This document shows, one piece after another, positions 45,685 to 55,699 of a stretch of 64,000 bases of DNA. Numbering within the stretch: the first letter of the stretch is position 1; every line of letters starts with the position of its first letter. This stretch comes from an uncultured Cyclobacteriaceae bacterium (GTDB lineage Bacteria > Bacteroidota > Bacteroidia > Cytophagales > Cyclobacteriaceae): assembly GCA_943788235.1 (NCBI GenBank), contig CALSPM010000002.1:405983-469982 (forward strand), given 5' to 3'. The translations under genes were made by a program, and so were the position numbers. The notes below the pieces were generated by a model, which saw only the letters and a program-made list of their open reading frames with translations, did no database searches and had not been told where the DNA came from.

Positions 45685-48441
45685 TTAACCTGTATTTCTC
45701 ATAGCGCTTGAAAGCGCATTAATGGAAAGCATGATCTCAGTTTGTGTTTCTTGCGCGGCCTTTTCATCGTGTATTCTTTCAGTACGCCATTTTTTCAATA
45801 AATTGATCTGTCGCTCATGCAGTGGGTCCATTAAAGATGCTCGCAGCATATTTGAATAATAATGATTTACACGCCGTTCTTCAATTGGTCGTCCTAATAA
45901 CACTTCAAAATGATATTTCACTCGCATCAGTTCGCTCAAAAACAAGTCCGTAAACTTTTCTCTAATCTCTGTATTTTTCACTAAATCAGCATATTTAAGC
46001 ATGATTCTCTGATCAGTAGCAGCAATACTGGTATCTATATTTGTAAATACATATCTTATGAAGGGATCATCTTTCATTTTCAATTTAAATAAATCGTAAT
46101 CCCCAGGAGATTCACTTTTTAGTTGGTCCAGTGCGGTACCAATCCCATACCAGCTGGTCATATGAAACCTGCATTGACTCCATGAAAAAACCCAAGGGAT
46201 CGCTCTCAAATCTGAAAGTGAATTGGCGCCAGTTCTCTTGGCTGGCCTTGACCCAATCTTACTGGTCTCAATGGCATCTATAGGTGTTGCCTGTCTGAAA
46301 AATTCCATGAACCCTTCTTCATTGATCATCTTTTCGTAGGTCTTTTGCGAATTCATTGATAACTGCTCTAAAATGGTTGCTTGTGCATGGAAAGCTCTCG
46401 GAGAATGCCTATCTAAGATGGTTTTAGACAATGCATTGGCTGCTAACAGTTCTAGATTGTAGGCCGCATTTACCTTATTGGCATACTTTTGAGCAATCGT
46501 CTCACCTTGCTCGGTCAAACGGACATCGCCATTCAACGCTGAATGTGGAAGGGCATCAATAAAATAATGGGTAGGTCCAGATCCCCTACTAATCGAGCCA
46601 CCCTTGCCGTGGAAATACCTAATTCTTACCCCGTTGTCAACGCCCACTTGACTTAGATTGTATTGGGCTTTGTAAAGGTTCCATTGGCTCGCCATGATGC
46701 CCCCATCTTTGTTACTATCACTGTAACCCACCATTACCTGCTGCACGGGTTCTTTTTCATCTCCCTTGAGTACTTGTAAAGTTCTTTTTGTAAAAGGGTG
46801 ATTTAGGAAGCCGTGTAAGATTTCAGGAGCCACTTCTAAATCACCAATGGTCTCAAATAGAGGGACTACTGGTATTTTAGAAATTAATCCCGCTGTTGTC
46901 ATTTGAGTAAGTCCGGCCTCTCTTGCCAAAACATACACCACTAATAAATCAGATAATGATCGGGTCATACTTACGATCAAAGAACCTATGCAATTCATAC
47001 CATACTTATCTGTATGATCAGTAATCACCCCATAACATTTCATTACTTTTTGGGCATGCGTTTTAAGAATTGTTTTGGAATGCGTGAACAAACGAGCGGA
47101 AAGCAACTCTTTATTGAGAAATTCAAGCCGCTCCGTTTCACTCCATTCTGAAAAATTAGTCTTTTCAGCCAATGAGGCCTCTAGAAGCTCATCCATGGCC
47201 TGGTCATGAAAAGTACTGTTTTGACGAATATCCAATGCAGCTAGATGAAAACCAAAAATCTCAACAATCCTTATGGTTCCATTTACTTCGTTGTAGGCTG
47301 TTGATTGTGCACCAAAATCAATCAACTCTTTTTGTAATATTTTTAAATCGGAAAGCAGCTCTGAAGAATAGAGATACGCTCCTTTAGATGCTAATAATTC
47401 GGTAGCATGACCCCTTTTGGTATCAACGGGAAGTCTGGCAATCATTAAGCTTATGAACTGTCTAAAAACCTCTCCTTTGTTACGCGCCAAAATTTGCTCT
47501 CCATGGCCTATTAATTCCCCCTTCATTTCCATGATTCTGGATTGTAAAGCTTTACTAGAGGCTTCCAAAGGATGGGCAAAACTCAATTTTTTAACCAAGT
47601 CCAATAACTTTCTTCTAATAACAACAAATGCATTGAGCCTCAATTTCAGCAAGGTATCTCGAGTAACTGTGCTGGTAACCAAAGGATGACCATCACGATC
47701 ACCTCCTACCCAATTTCCAAATCTAATTTTCGGAAAGGCATAGTTCTCTGAAACTTCATTCTGGGCAAAACCTTGATCATTACAAGCGCTAATCAATCGC
47801 TTATCTAATATTGGGATAACATCGGGAAATACATTGGTTAAATAGTGAGAGATATTTCTCAATTCAGACGCTACATCAGGTTTTTCCAAATAGATTTCTC
47901 CTGTTTTCCATAGACGGTAAAGAATTTGTTTGATATCCCGCCTTAAATCTCCTAGTTCATGCGTATTGTACATTGAGTTTTCGCGCTGCACCATTTTAAG
48001 ATACAATTCTCTTCTGTGCTCAAGGACGGTCGCTCGCTTCGCCTCGGTAGGATGTGCTGTGAGCACGGGCTCAACAAAAACTTGCTTGATCCCTTCTATG
48101 ATTTCTAAATTGGATATGCCGTGGGCATGTAATTCCTTGATATTAGAAGTCCAAAGACCACTGACAGCAGATAAATCTCTGCTCTCCTGTCTACGACGGT
48201 TTTGAACCGCTCCATTGATCTCTACCAAATTAATTAACTGGAAAACCAAGGAATACAATTGCAGATATTTTGAAGAAAACTCATGATCTCCCTTGCTCTC
48301 TGTATTGATCCAAGGAATTTCCTTTGCAATGTCCAAGGCACCATTCTCTTCTAAAATTTCCCTCAGAGCGGTTAATAAAAAAAACAAATCGTCATAAGGC
48401 TTCCCTATTTCCCTTCTTACGGCATTAAATACGTCATTCAT
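45685..48441 (-). CDS. ppc: Phosphoenolpyruvate carboxylase
   Basis: 918 residues. Catalytic blocks: EPVLTAHPTEAKRATVLEHR (His in TAHPTE) near residue 133, VMVGYSDSNKDGG near residue 570, FHGKGGSISRGSGP near residue 605, and the C-terminal ALSSAMRNTG that ends all PEPCs. It makes oxaloacetate from PEP and bicarbonate, an anaplerotic supply for citrate synthase, which is encoded 1 kb away. It is divergent from the prohibitin gene. Confidence 0.96.
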   Translation of the reverse strand: MNDVFNAVRREIGKPYDDLFFLLTALREILEENGALDIAKEIPWINTESKGDHEFSSKYLQLYSLVFQLINLVEINGAVQNRRRQESRDLSAVSGLWTSNIKELHAHGISNLEIIEGIKQVFVEPVLTAHPTEAKRATVLEHRRELYLKMVQRENSMYNTHELGDLRRDIKQILYRLWKTGEIYLEKPDVASELRNISHYLTNVFPDVIPILDKRLISACNDQGFAQNEVSENYAFPKIRFGNWVGGDRDGHPLVTSTVTRDTLLKLRLNAFVVIRRKLLDLVKKLSFAHPLEASSKALQSRIMEMKGELIGHGEQILARNKGEVFRQFISLMIARLPVDTKRGHATELLASKGAYLYSSELLSDLKILQKELIDFGAQSTAYNEVNGTIRIVEIFGFHLAALDIRQNSTFHDQAMDELLEASLAEKTNFSEWSETERLEFLNKELLSARLFTHSKTILKTHAQKVMKCYGVITDHTDKYGMNCIGSLIVSMTRSLSDLLVVYVLAREAGLTQMTTAGLISKIPVVPLFETIGDLEVAPEILHGFLNHPFTKRTLQVLKGDEKEPVQQVMVGYSDSNKDGGIMASQWNLYKAQYNLSQVGVDNGVRIRYFHGKGGSISRGSGPTHYFIDALPHSALNGDVRLTEQGETIAQKYANKVNAAYNLELLAANALSKTILDRHSPRAFHAQATILEQLSMNSQKTYEKMINEEGFMEFFRQATPIDAIETSKIGSRPAKRTGANSLSDLRAIPWVFSWSQCRFHMTSWYGIGTALDQLKSESPGDYDLFKLKMKDDPFIRYVFTNIDTSIAATDQRIMLKYADLVKNTEIREKFTDLFLSELMRVKYHFEVLLGRPIEERRVNHYYSNMLRASLMDPLHERQINLLKKWRTERIHDEKAAQETQTEIMLSINALSSAMRNTG

Positions 48442-48571
48442 AAATGATTTATTTTGTGGGTCTAAACTATGTTAGACACTTTTTTTTTCTTGACTCGGTA
48501 AAAATGAGGGGCGCAGCACAATAATAACAAGGAAAACCGGAAAATCTATCTGTCAGTAAACATTTGACACC

Positions 48572-48579
48572 TATATTTG
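48572..48579 (+). promoter_or_regulatory. -7 promoter box (TATATTTG) for the prohibitin-gltA unit
   Basis: Exact TAnnTTTG match about 26 bp before the prohibitin ATG. The -33 element is not clear. Confidence 0.45.
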
Positions 48580-48604
48580 CATTTCAAAATAAAAAAACTA
48601 CAAT

Positions 48605-49432
48605 ATGGATAATCGAAAATATTTACCCCTTTTGTTAATTTTAGGAGCTTCGCTATTGGTCCTTTTTTCTATATCAAATAGTATATTCTTTACCATACAG
48701 GCGACCGAAAGAGCAGTTATGTTTAAGAAGTTTAGTGGTGGGTTGGACAAAGACAATATTTTCGAACCTGGATTTCATGTGAAGGCTCCTTGGAATGAAG
48801 TATACGTTTATGATGTTTCTGAGAATCAAATTGAAGAAACTATGGATGTACTCGATAAGAGTGGATTGAGTATTAATATCGACGTGACCGTAAGATTTCA
48901 TCCTATGTACGATTCTATTGGCGAAATTCATGAAACCTTTCAAAAAGATTATATCCGTCGATTGGTTATCCCTGAGGTAAGATCAACGGTCAGACAAGTG
49001 ACCGGTAGGTACACTGCAGAGGAAATTTATTCTACTAAACGACCGGAGGTTGAAAGTGCCATTAAAACTGAAGCGGCTGCGGTGTTGGCTTCACCGGGAA
49101 ACAGTATTGTTATGAGAGCTTTACTCATTCGATCTATCTCGCTTCCTGAACAAATTAAAGAAGCAATAGAAAACAAACTTAAACAAGAACAAGAAGCATT
49201 GGCTTATCAATTTCGGTTGGATAAAGAGCAGAGTGAAGCTGAGAGAAAGCGTATTGCAGCTGATGGTGAGGCGATCGCTAACAAGATTATCAATAATAGT
49301 TTGACAGATGAGCTATTGAAAATGAGAGGCATTGAAGCGACGATCGAGCTATCCAAATCACCGAATGCCAAAACAATCATTATTGGTAGTGGTAAAGATG
49401 GATTACCCCTTATTCTTGGAGGAAATAATTAA
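48605..49432 (+). CDS. Prohibitin/SPFH-domain membrane protein
   Basis: 275 residues. One N-terminal transmembrane segment (LLLILGASLLVLFSISNSIF), then an SPFH/PHB domain (ATERAVMFKKFSGGLDKDNI, FEPGFHVKAPWNEVYVYDV) and a long coiled coil (EAIENKLKQEQEALAYQFRL) ending in LPLILGG. Prohibitins form large membrane rings and often protect or hold membrane proteases. gltA follows after 28 bp, so they may share a transcript. Confidence 0.9.
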   Translation: MDNRKYLPLLLILGASLLVLFSISNSIFFTIQATERAVMFKKFSGGLDKDNIFEPGFHVKAPWNEVYVYDVSENQIEETMDVLDKSGLSINIDVTVRFHPMYDSIGEIHETFQKDYIRRLVIPEVRSTVRQVTGRYTAEEIYSTKRPEVESAIKTEAAAVLASPGNSIVMRALLIRSISLPEQIKEAIENKLKQEQEALAYQFRLDKEQSEAERKRIAADGEAIANKIINNSLTDELLKMRGIEATIELSKSPNAKTIIIGSGKDGLPLILGGNN

Positions 49433-49460
49433 TAAAAATTAAACATATCATAACAGTAGA

Positions 49461-50747
49461 ATGTCAGAATATGCTCAAATAATTGTAGATGGTAAAACCT
49501 ACGAGCTACCCATCATAAGAGGTACAGAAAATGAATTAGCCATCGACATAAGTAAATTGAGGAGTCAATCAGGCATTATCACATTGGATCCGGGGTTCAA
49601 AAATACCGGATCCACGAAGAGTGCTATTACTTTTTTAGATGGGGAAATCGGGATTTTGAACTACCGTGGTTATCCCATCGAACAATTGGCTGATCATTCA
49701 ACTTTTACGGAAGTATCTTATTTACTCATCTATGGGGAGTTACCTACTGCCGTAGAGCTGGCGGCATTCCAAAATGCGACGACACAACATACCTTAGTAC
49801 ATGAAGATTTTAAGACGATACTAGATGGATTCCCCTCTACAAGTCATCCTATGGGAGTGCTCTCTTCATTGGTAACGGCCTTAAATGCATTTTATCCAAA
49901 GAGTACAAATTTAGATAAAAGTCCTGAGGCCATCAACTTAAGTATCATTCGCCTATTAGCCAAGATGCCTACTTTCGCTGCTTGGTCCTACAAGAAAAAA
50001 ATGGGTCAGCCAGTTAATTATCCCAATAATAATTTAGATTATTGCAGCAATTTTCTTCACATGATGTTTGCTTTACCCACCATGTCCTATGATATCAATC
50101 CGGTGGTTACCAAAGCGCTAGATAAGCTCTTAATTCTGCATGCAGACCATGAACAAAATTGTTCAGCTAGTACCGTACGTATTGTAGGTTCATCTCAAGC
50201 AAGTCTCTATGCCTCTATATCGGCAGGGATCAATGCCTTGTGGGGACCTTTGCATGGTGGAGCAAATCAAGCGGTCATTGATATGCTGGAATCCATTAAA
50301 GCAGATGGCGGTAACATTCAAAAATGGATGGACAAGGCAAAAGACAAAAATGATCCTTTCAGACTGATGGGTTTTGGACATCGGGTGTACAAAAATTTTG
50401 ATCCCAGAGCCAAAATTATTAAGAAGGCTGCAGATGAAGTGTTAACTGCCCTTGGCGTTCAAGATCCTATTTTGGATATAGCCAAAGGATTAGAAGAAAA
50501 AGCATTAGCTGATCCTTATTTTGTGGAAAGAAAACTCTATCCCAATGTGGATTTTTATTCAGGAATTATTTATCGTGCATTGGGTATTCCAACTGAGATG
50601 TTTACTGTCATGTTTGCCCTTGGTAGATTACCTGGTTGGATCGCACAATGGCAAGAAATGCGGGGAAATCAGGAGCCCATTGGACGTCCCAGACAAATTT
50701 ATACGGGGAAGACTAAAAGAGTATACTTTCCTTGTAGTCAACGATAA
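49461..50747 (+). CDS. gltA: Citrate synthase (type II, hexameric type)
   Basis: 428 residues. Family features: N-terminal LDPGFKNTGSTKSAITFLDG and GILNYRGYPIEQLAD, active-site His in LHADHEQNCSAST and in NALWGPLHGGANQAV, and Asp in LMGFGHRVYKNFDPRA, with the C-terminal Arg-rich RPRQIYTG. It condenses oxaloacetate and acetyl-CoA. With ppc (oxaloacetate supply) and aconitase it covers the start of the TCA cycle in this window. It is convergent with a small membrane protein gene. Confidence 0.97.
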   Translation: MSEYAQIIVDGKTYELPIIRGTENELAIDISKLRSQSGIITLDPGFKNTGSTKSAITFLDGEIGILNYRGYPIEQLADHSTFTEVSYLLIYGELPTAVELAAFQNATTQHTLVHEDFKTILDGFPSTSHPMGVLSSLVTALNAFYPKSTNLDKSPEAINLSIIRLLAKMPTFAAWSYKKKMGQPVNYPNNNLDYCSNFLHMMFALPTMSYDINPVVTKALDKLLILHADHEQNCSASTVRIVGSSQASLYASISAGINALWGPLHGGANQAVIDMLESIKADGGNIQKWMDKAKDKNDPFRLMGFGHRVYKNFDPRAKIIKKAADEVLTALGVQDPILDIAKGLEEKALADPYFVERKLYPNVDFYSGIIYRALGIPTEMFTVMFALGRLPGWIAQWQEMRGNQEPIGRPRQIYTGKTKRVYFPCSQR

Positions 50748-50764
50748 TAATCCGAACTATATTA

Positions 50765-51244
50765 TCAGTATTTTCTCTTAAGTATTTCGTTTAAAATAAT
50801 GACTTTTTTGAGACCTCTTGGAGATTTAAACTCTTTCCTGATTTCACGAGCAGTGATTTGTTTAGGTCTGTCTTGAGAATCTTCTATCTCATATTCTTTG
50901 AAATGCTGATTTTTATTTAAGGGTGCAATTTTTGGAAAAGTCAACTCCGAAAAGGGTTCGGATGTTTTGTCCTTTGGAATTGAATTTTGCATAATAGTAT
51001 GTTCCGTCTCAACATTAGCTATTTTCTCATTTTCTGTGACTATAACCTCTTCATTCTCAGCTTTATCTAGCGCATTCAAACCCGTAAATTCTCCCAATAA
51101 TTCTTCGAATGTTTTGACTTTCTTTTTAACAATACTCCCTTTATCTTGGGATTCAGGAGCGACTGATTTGTTCTTTTTTCTTAACTTCGATAAAAAATAT
51201 ATCGCACCTAGTATGAGGTATATCCAATTTTGAATGTTGTCCAT
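50765..51244 (-). CDS. Small membrane-anchored hypothetical protein
   Basis: 159 residues. Residues 5-20 are hydrophobic (QNWIYLILGAIYFLSKL), the rest charged and low in order, with a long Lys/Glu-rich middle and a more conserved-looking C-terminus (ITAREIRKEFKSPRGLKKVI, then ILNEILKRKY). Proteins of this shape commonly sit upstream of smc or similar genes in Bacteroidota, but no function is known to me. Divergent from smc (about 60 bp apart). Confidence 0.7.
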   Translation of the reverse strand: MDNIQNWIYLILGAIYFLSKLRKKNKSVAPESQDKGSIVKKKVKTFEELLGEFTGLNALDKAENEEVIVTENEKIANVETEHTIMQNSIPKDKTSEPFSELTFPKIAPLNKNQHFKEYEIEDSQDRPKQITAREIRKEFKSPRGLKKVIILNEILKRKY

Positions 51245-51308
51245 AATATTAAAGCTAAAAATAGCCTAATTTTACTAGCTTAACACCAAAACAGAATTAT
51301 TTTTGTCT

Positions 51309-54300
51309 ATGCAATTAACCCGCTTAGAAATAAAAGGCTTTAAAAGCTTTGCAGATAAAGTAGTCATCAATTTCGATCAAGGAATTACTGGAATCGTTGG
51401 TCCAAATGGTTGCGGGAAATCTAATGTGGTTGATGCTATTAGATGGGTTTTAGGTGAGCAAAAATCCAGAGTCTTGAGATCTGATAAAATGGATAATATC
51501 ATTTTTAATGGGACCAAATCCAGGAAACCTACACAACTCGCAGAGGTATCTATAAGTTTTGATAATACCAAAAACTTACTTCCCACTGAATATAACCAGG
51601 TGACCATTAGTAGACGATTTTACCGATCGGGAGAGAGTGAATATCAACTCAACGGAGTAATCTGTAGACTCAAGGACATTACCAATCTATTTCTAGATAC
51701 TGGAATCGCCTCCAATTCATATGCTATCATCGAATTAAAGATGATTGATGATTTGCTTAACGATAAAGATCATTCCAGGCGAAGTTTATTTGAAGAAGCT
51801 GCAGGCATTTCAAAGTTTAAAAAAAGAAAAAAAGAAACTTTAAAAAAGTTAAATGATACAGATGCAGATTTAAATCGCGTAGAGGACGTCCTTTATGAAA
51901 TTGAAAAAAATCTCAAATCTTTGGAGAAACAGGCAAAGCAGACTAAAAAATACTACGAAATAAAGGAAGATTATCGGCTTTTAAGTATCAGTATTGCTCG
52001 TAAAGGGATCTTCAATCAACAAAAGACTTTTGATAATACTCAAAAACGGATTGCCGCTGAAAATGATAAAAAGCAGGCCCTAAACACGCAACTCTTAAAA
52101 GAAGAGGCGGTAATAGAAAAATTAAAGTCCGATCTTATTATCAAAGAAAAAGTACTGGCTGCTCAACAAAAATCATTAAATGATCATGTTCACAGCATTC
52201 GATCTTATGAAAATGAAAAGAAAATTAAAGTGGCTAGACAGCGCTTTCTTCAGGATAAAATTGACCTATTAAAGAATCAAATTAATCATGATCAGGAAAG
52301 TGCTGATCGATCTTCTTTCGCTATTCAAGGATTAAAAAGGACATTTGGTGTAGCGGAAAAAGATATAACAGCTCATTTTAAAGTCTTAAATTTAATGAAA
52401 GAAAAATTTGAGGCCCAACAACAGGCTACCCGAGAGGCGCAGGATCAATTGGATATCTGTAATCAAATCTATTTGAAATCACGCGAATCGGTCTTTCAAT
52501 ACTCCAAAAATTTAGAAATTAAAGAGATTCAATTAAATGCGCTCAAAGTTGAGTTTGAAAAAACCAATAGTGATTCATCTGATCACAATAACAGTCTACA
52601 GGAGTTTGACACTAAGGTGAATGAAATCGTTTTAGAAAAAGAACAAAAGCAATCCATTTTCGATAAACTATTTAAAAAACAAAAAAGCTTAGATGAGAAG
52701 AAAAAGGCATTGATTAGTAAAATTTACTTGATCAAAGATGAATTTAATTTGGTCAATAGAAACCTAGATGCTAAACAAAATGAATATAGTCTGACCAAAT
52801 CATTGATTGATAACCTGGAAGGATTCCCTGAAGCTATCAAGTTTTTAAAGAAGAAAAGTCAGTGGAAAAATACCCCCCTACTTTCCGATGTCATTACCTG
52901 CCCCGTGGATTATAGGGTCTGTATAGAGAACTTTTTAGAGCCTTACATGAACCATTATGTCTTTGACAAAGTAGTTGATGCGATAGATGCCATCACACTA
53001 CTTAGTGATGGCAATAAGGGTAAAGCACATTTTTTTATCATGGAACTTTTAGAAACCTTTAAAACCATTGATATCCTGCCCAATGATAGTTTGCAATCAG
53101 CCACTGAGCTGATCGATTATGACATTAAATACACAAAGCTAATTACGTATTTACTTCATAATGTATACATATATGAAGGCATTAAACCCCAAGGGGCTGA
53201 TGAACTTGTATTGATTGAAAAGTCAGGTAAAATCATTCATAAAACCTACAGTATCTCCGGTGGTTCTGTAGGCTTATTTGAAGGTAAAAGAATTGGTAGG
53301 GCAAAAAATCTAGAAACCTTATCTATCGAAATCAAAAAATTGAAGCACCAACAGCAAATGTTATCTCAAAAATTACTTGAAAGTCAAAACGAATTTGAAA
53401 AGATCAAGTTAAAAGATAAATTAGTTGAATTGGAGAATTTAAAAGAGGAGATTAATAAAATAAATGAATCTTATGCTACCTTCAAAACGCGCCAAGAACA
53501 GTTTTTCATCTTACTCAACTCAAATACTACAAGGAGAGAAGATATTGAAAATCAGATAAAAGTCATCCGTGAAGAAATTAAGCTTCTGCAACCCCAGCAA
53601 AAGGAACAACAAGCAAGTCTCATTGAGTCAGAGCAGAAGGTTGATGAGCAAAAACTATCTGTCGAGAAACTAAATCAATTATTGGCTGCAGACTCATCGG
53701 GTTACAATGAAGCCAATATCAAGTACCACGAGGAAAAAAACAAAGTAGATCGTATTGCTCAAGAAATCCTTCACAAGGAAGAATCCTTTCAAAATAGCAT
53801 AAAACGTATTGAGCATGATCAAGAAAATCTTAAAAATAGCGAAAAAGATTTAAATCAATTAATCAGTAATACCGTTACAGAAGATGATCAACTTGTCGAA
53901 ATGTACGCTCGAAAAGAAAGCTTCGAATTGGCTTTAAGCGAAGTTGAGAAAGCCTATTATCAACATCGAGGAAACATTGAAGTACAAGAAAAAAATCTTA
54001 AAGAAATTCAGAACAATCGAGAGTCTGCAGATCAGTTGTTGATGGAATGGAGAGAAAAACTAAGTGAGGCTAAAATGCATCTCAATTCTATAAAAGACCG
54101 TTTATCGGTTGAATTCAATGTTACCTTAGAAAACATAGAAGATAATGAGTTAAAGCCTGAATATGAAAAACTAGGCTTTGATGCCCTTGAGAACCAAGTG
54201 AAAATCTCTAAAACAAAACTCGAAAACATGGGAGCCATCAATCCGATGGCTATGGAAGCTTATGATGAAATCAAAGAGCGCTATAGTTTTATCATCACCC

Positions 54301-54833
54301 AAAAAGAAGATCTACTGAAGGCAAAAGATACATTAATCTCCACTATTGGAGAAATTGATGCAGTGGCCAAAGAAACTTTTTTAAGTTCATTTGAGAATAT
54401 TAAAAAGAATTTCGTTAAAGTATTTAGAGCCTTGTTTACAGAAGAAGATGATTGTGACTTAAATTTAACAAGACCAGATGATCCCTTGGAGTCCCCAATT
54501 GATATTATTGCCAAGCCAAAAGGAAAACGACCATTGACCATCAATCAATTGTCTGGTGGTGAAAAAACTTTAACGGCTACTGCTTTGCTCTTCGCAATAT
54601 ATCTTATTAAACCCGCTCCTTTTTGCATTTTTGATGAGGTAGATGCTCCTTTGGACGATGCCAATATTGATAAATTCAATCAAATTATTCGTGAATTTTC
54701 AGAGGATTCACAATTCATTATCGTTACCCATAATAAGCGGACGATGTCCAGTACCGATCTTATCTATGGCATCACCATGATCGAACAAGGCATCTCAAGA
54801 GTCATCCCTGTCGATCTGAGAGCTTTAGCTTAA
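51309..54833 (+). CDS. smc: Chromosome segregation protein SMC
   Basis: About 1174 residues from the ATG at 51309 (a TTG at 51303 is in frame but gives no extra family sequence). Walker A is IVGPNGCGKSNVVDAIRW near residue 32. Two long coiled-coil arms flank a hinge around residues 515-640 (VITCPVDYRVCIENFLEPYM). The C-terminal head has the signature NQLSGGEKTLTATALL and Walker B CIFDEVDAPLDD. It forms the DNA-entrapping core of the condensin complex. No ScpA or ScpB gene is seen in this window. Confidence 0.97.
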   Translation: MQLTRLEIKGFKSFADKVVINFDQGITGIVGPNGCGKSNVVDAIRWVLGEQKSRVLRSDKMDNIIFNGTKSRKPTQLAEVSISFDNTKNLLPTEYNQVTISRRFYRSGESEYQLNGVICRLKDITNLFLDTGIASNSYAIIELKMIDDLLNDKDHSRRSLFEEAAGISKFKKRKKETLKKLNDTDADLNRVEDVLYEIEKNLKSLEKQAKQTKKYYEIKEDYRLLSISIARKGIFNQQKTFDNTQKRIAAENDKKQALNTQLLKEEAVIEKLKSDLIIKEKVLAAQQKSLNDHVHSIRSYENEKKIKVARQRFLQDKIDLLKNQINHDQESADRSSFAIQGLKRTFGVAEKDITAHFKVLNLMKEKFEAQQQATREAQDQLDICNQIYLKSRESVFQYSKNLEIKEIQLNALKVEFEKTNSDSSDHNNSLQEFDTKVNEIVLEKEQKQSIFDKLFKKQKSLDEKKKALISKIYLIKDEFNLVNRNLDAKQNEYSLTKSLIDNLEGFPEAIKFLKKKSQWKNTPLLSDVITCPVDYRVCIENFLEPYMNHYVFDKVVDAIDAITLLSDGNKGKAHFFIMELLETFKTIDILPNDSLQSATELIDYDIKYTKLITYLLHNVYIYEGIKPQGADELVLIEKSGKIIHKTYSISGGSVGLFEGKRIGRAKNLETLSIEIKKLKHQQQMLSQKLLESQNEFEKIKLKDKLVELENLKEEINKINESYATFKTRQEQFFILLNSNTTRREDIENQIKVIREEIKLLQPQQKEQQASLIESEQKVDEQKLSVEKLNQLLAADSSGYNEANIKYHEEKNKVDRIAQEILHKEESFQNSIKRIEHDQENLKNSEKDLNQLISNTVTEDDQLVEMYARKESFELALSEVEKAYYQHRGNIEVQEKNLKEIQNNRESADQLLMEWREKLSEAKMHLNSIKDRLSVEFNVTLENIEDNELKPEYEKLGFDALENQVKISKTKLENMGAINPMAMEAYDEIKERYSFIITQKEDLLKAKDTLISTIGEIDAVAKETFLSSFENIKKNFVKVFRALFTEEDDCDLNLTRPDDPLESPIDIIAKPKGKRPLTINQLSGGEKTLTATALLFAIYLIKPAPFCIFDEVDAPLDDANIDKFNQIIREFSEDSQFIIVTHNKRTMSSTDLIYGITMIEQGISRVIPVDLRALA

Positions 54834-54852
54834 TCTGGCATAAATGCAAAAA

Positions 54853-54877
54853 AATACCCTCCAAATGAGAGGGTATT
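54853..54877 (-). terminator. Hairpin between smc and the downstream minus-strand gene
   Basis: AATACCCTC (54853-54861) and GAGGGTATT (54869-54877) form a 9-bp stem with a 7-base loop. On the minus strand it is followed by a T run (A tract at 54848-54854 on the plus strand), so it fits an intrinsic terminator for the 54904-55167 gene; it may also stop smc transcription. Confidence 0.7.
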
Positions 54878-54903
54878 CAATGATCTTATGACGACGTTTT
54901 CGT

Positions 54904-55167
54904 TTATTGCTCTAATGGTTCAAAGGAATGCATTTCTTCATTAACTATCTCTAATTTTTCTGTCAACTCTTTTAAATAATCGGAGCTCATTAATTGCTGC
55001 ATGCCTGCCATATCTACATCATAGAGCATGACCATACAACTCTTATCGTTGATTTTCCCAACAGTTGTTCTAGTTTCGTCACAAACGGCTGCTCGTTCTT
55101 TATGCGAATCAAACTCTTTCTTCCAGATACTGTAATTATTACAAGATACTTTAAAAACTAAATTCAT
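54904..55167 (-). CDS. Small hypothetical protein, possible ferredoxin-like alpha-beta barrel
   Basis: 87 residues: FKVSCNNYSIWKKEFDSHKE, then TVGKINDKSCMVMLYDVDMA and MQQLMSSDYLKELTEKLEIV. The order strand-helix-strand-strand-helix suggests a dimeric alpha-beta barrel (Dabb-like/DUF3764-type) fold. It is likely cytoplasmic. It is co-directional with the SnoaL-like and Crp genes upstream, and a terminator follows. Confidence 0.6.
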   Translation of the reverse strand: MNLVFKVSCNNYSIWKKEFDSHKERAAVCDETRTTVGKINDKSCMVMLYDVDMAGMQQLMSSDYLKELTEKLEIVNEEMHSFEPLEQ

Positions 55168-55248
55168 TGATATTGTGGTTTAATAGTTAATAATATCAAA
55201 TATAAAAAAAATCTAGTATTCAGAAAAAAAATTAAATTCACTTACTGA

Positions 55249-55602
55249 TTAAGCATTATGGTAGAATCGCTCATGCACAATTGAGCCTTGCTCCCATTGC
55301 TGTACCGCTACTTGTTCCATATTGACACGATTTCCTCCTTTAAAAGTAATATCCATCGCTACTTCTACAAAAACTTTTCCTTTATCTATGTCTTCGGATA
55401 TTGCTTTTACCTCAAGGTTATGAAAAACTTCCACATTATTTAAAAATTGTTCTTCATACTTGCGGCAGGCCACTTTTCCTTCTCGCTTTCCTGAGGGTTC
55501 TTCCATCACTATATTTTCAGCATAGTTAGCATCGAATGCTTCCAATAATTGTCCTTGTCCTACTTGATCGTAAAGTTGCTTGCTCCTTATTAAGTTTGTC
55601 AT
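55249..55602 (-). CDS. SnoaL-like / NTF2-fold protein
   Basis: 117 residues: helical start (LIRSKQLYDQVGQGQLLEAF), AENIVMEEPSG, then alternating strands (VFVEVAMDITFKGGNRVNME, VAVQQWEQGSIVHERFYHN). Same superfamily as the gene at 5.9 kb but not closely alike. It sits in a small minus-strand group with a Crp-like regulator and a DoxX gene, a mix often linked to stress or redox responses. Activity unknown. Confidence 0.72.
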   Translation of the reverse strand: MTNLIRSKQLYDQVGQGQLLEAFDANYAENIVMEEPSGKREGKVACRKYEEQFLNNVEVFHNLEVKAISEDIDKGKVFVEVAMDITFKGGNRVNMEQVAVQQWEQGSIVHERFYHNA

Positions 55603-55699
55603 ATTTTTTTTGTTTAATTAAATCATGACACAAAGATTTCAAAAAAATAAGCGGGCTGCATTAATCTAAATTAAGAAGTTTAACACTAAACCAATGCTA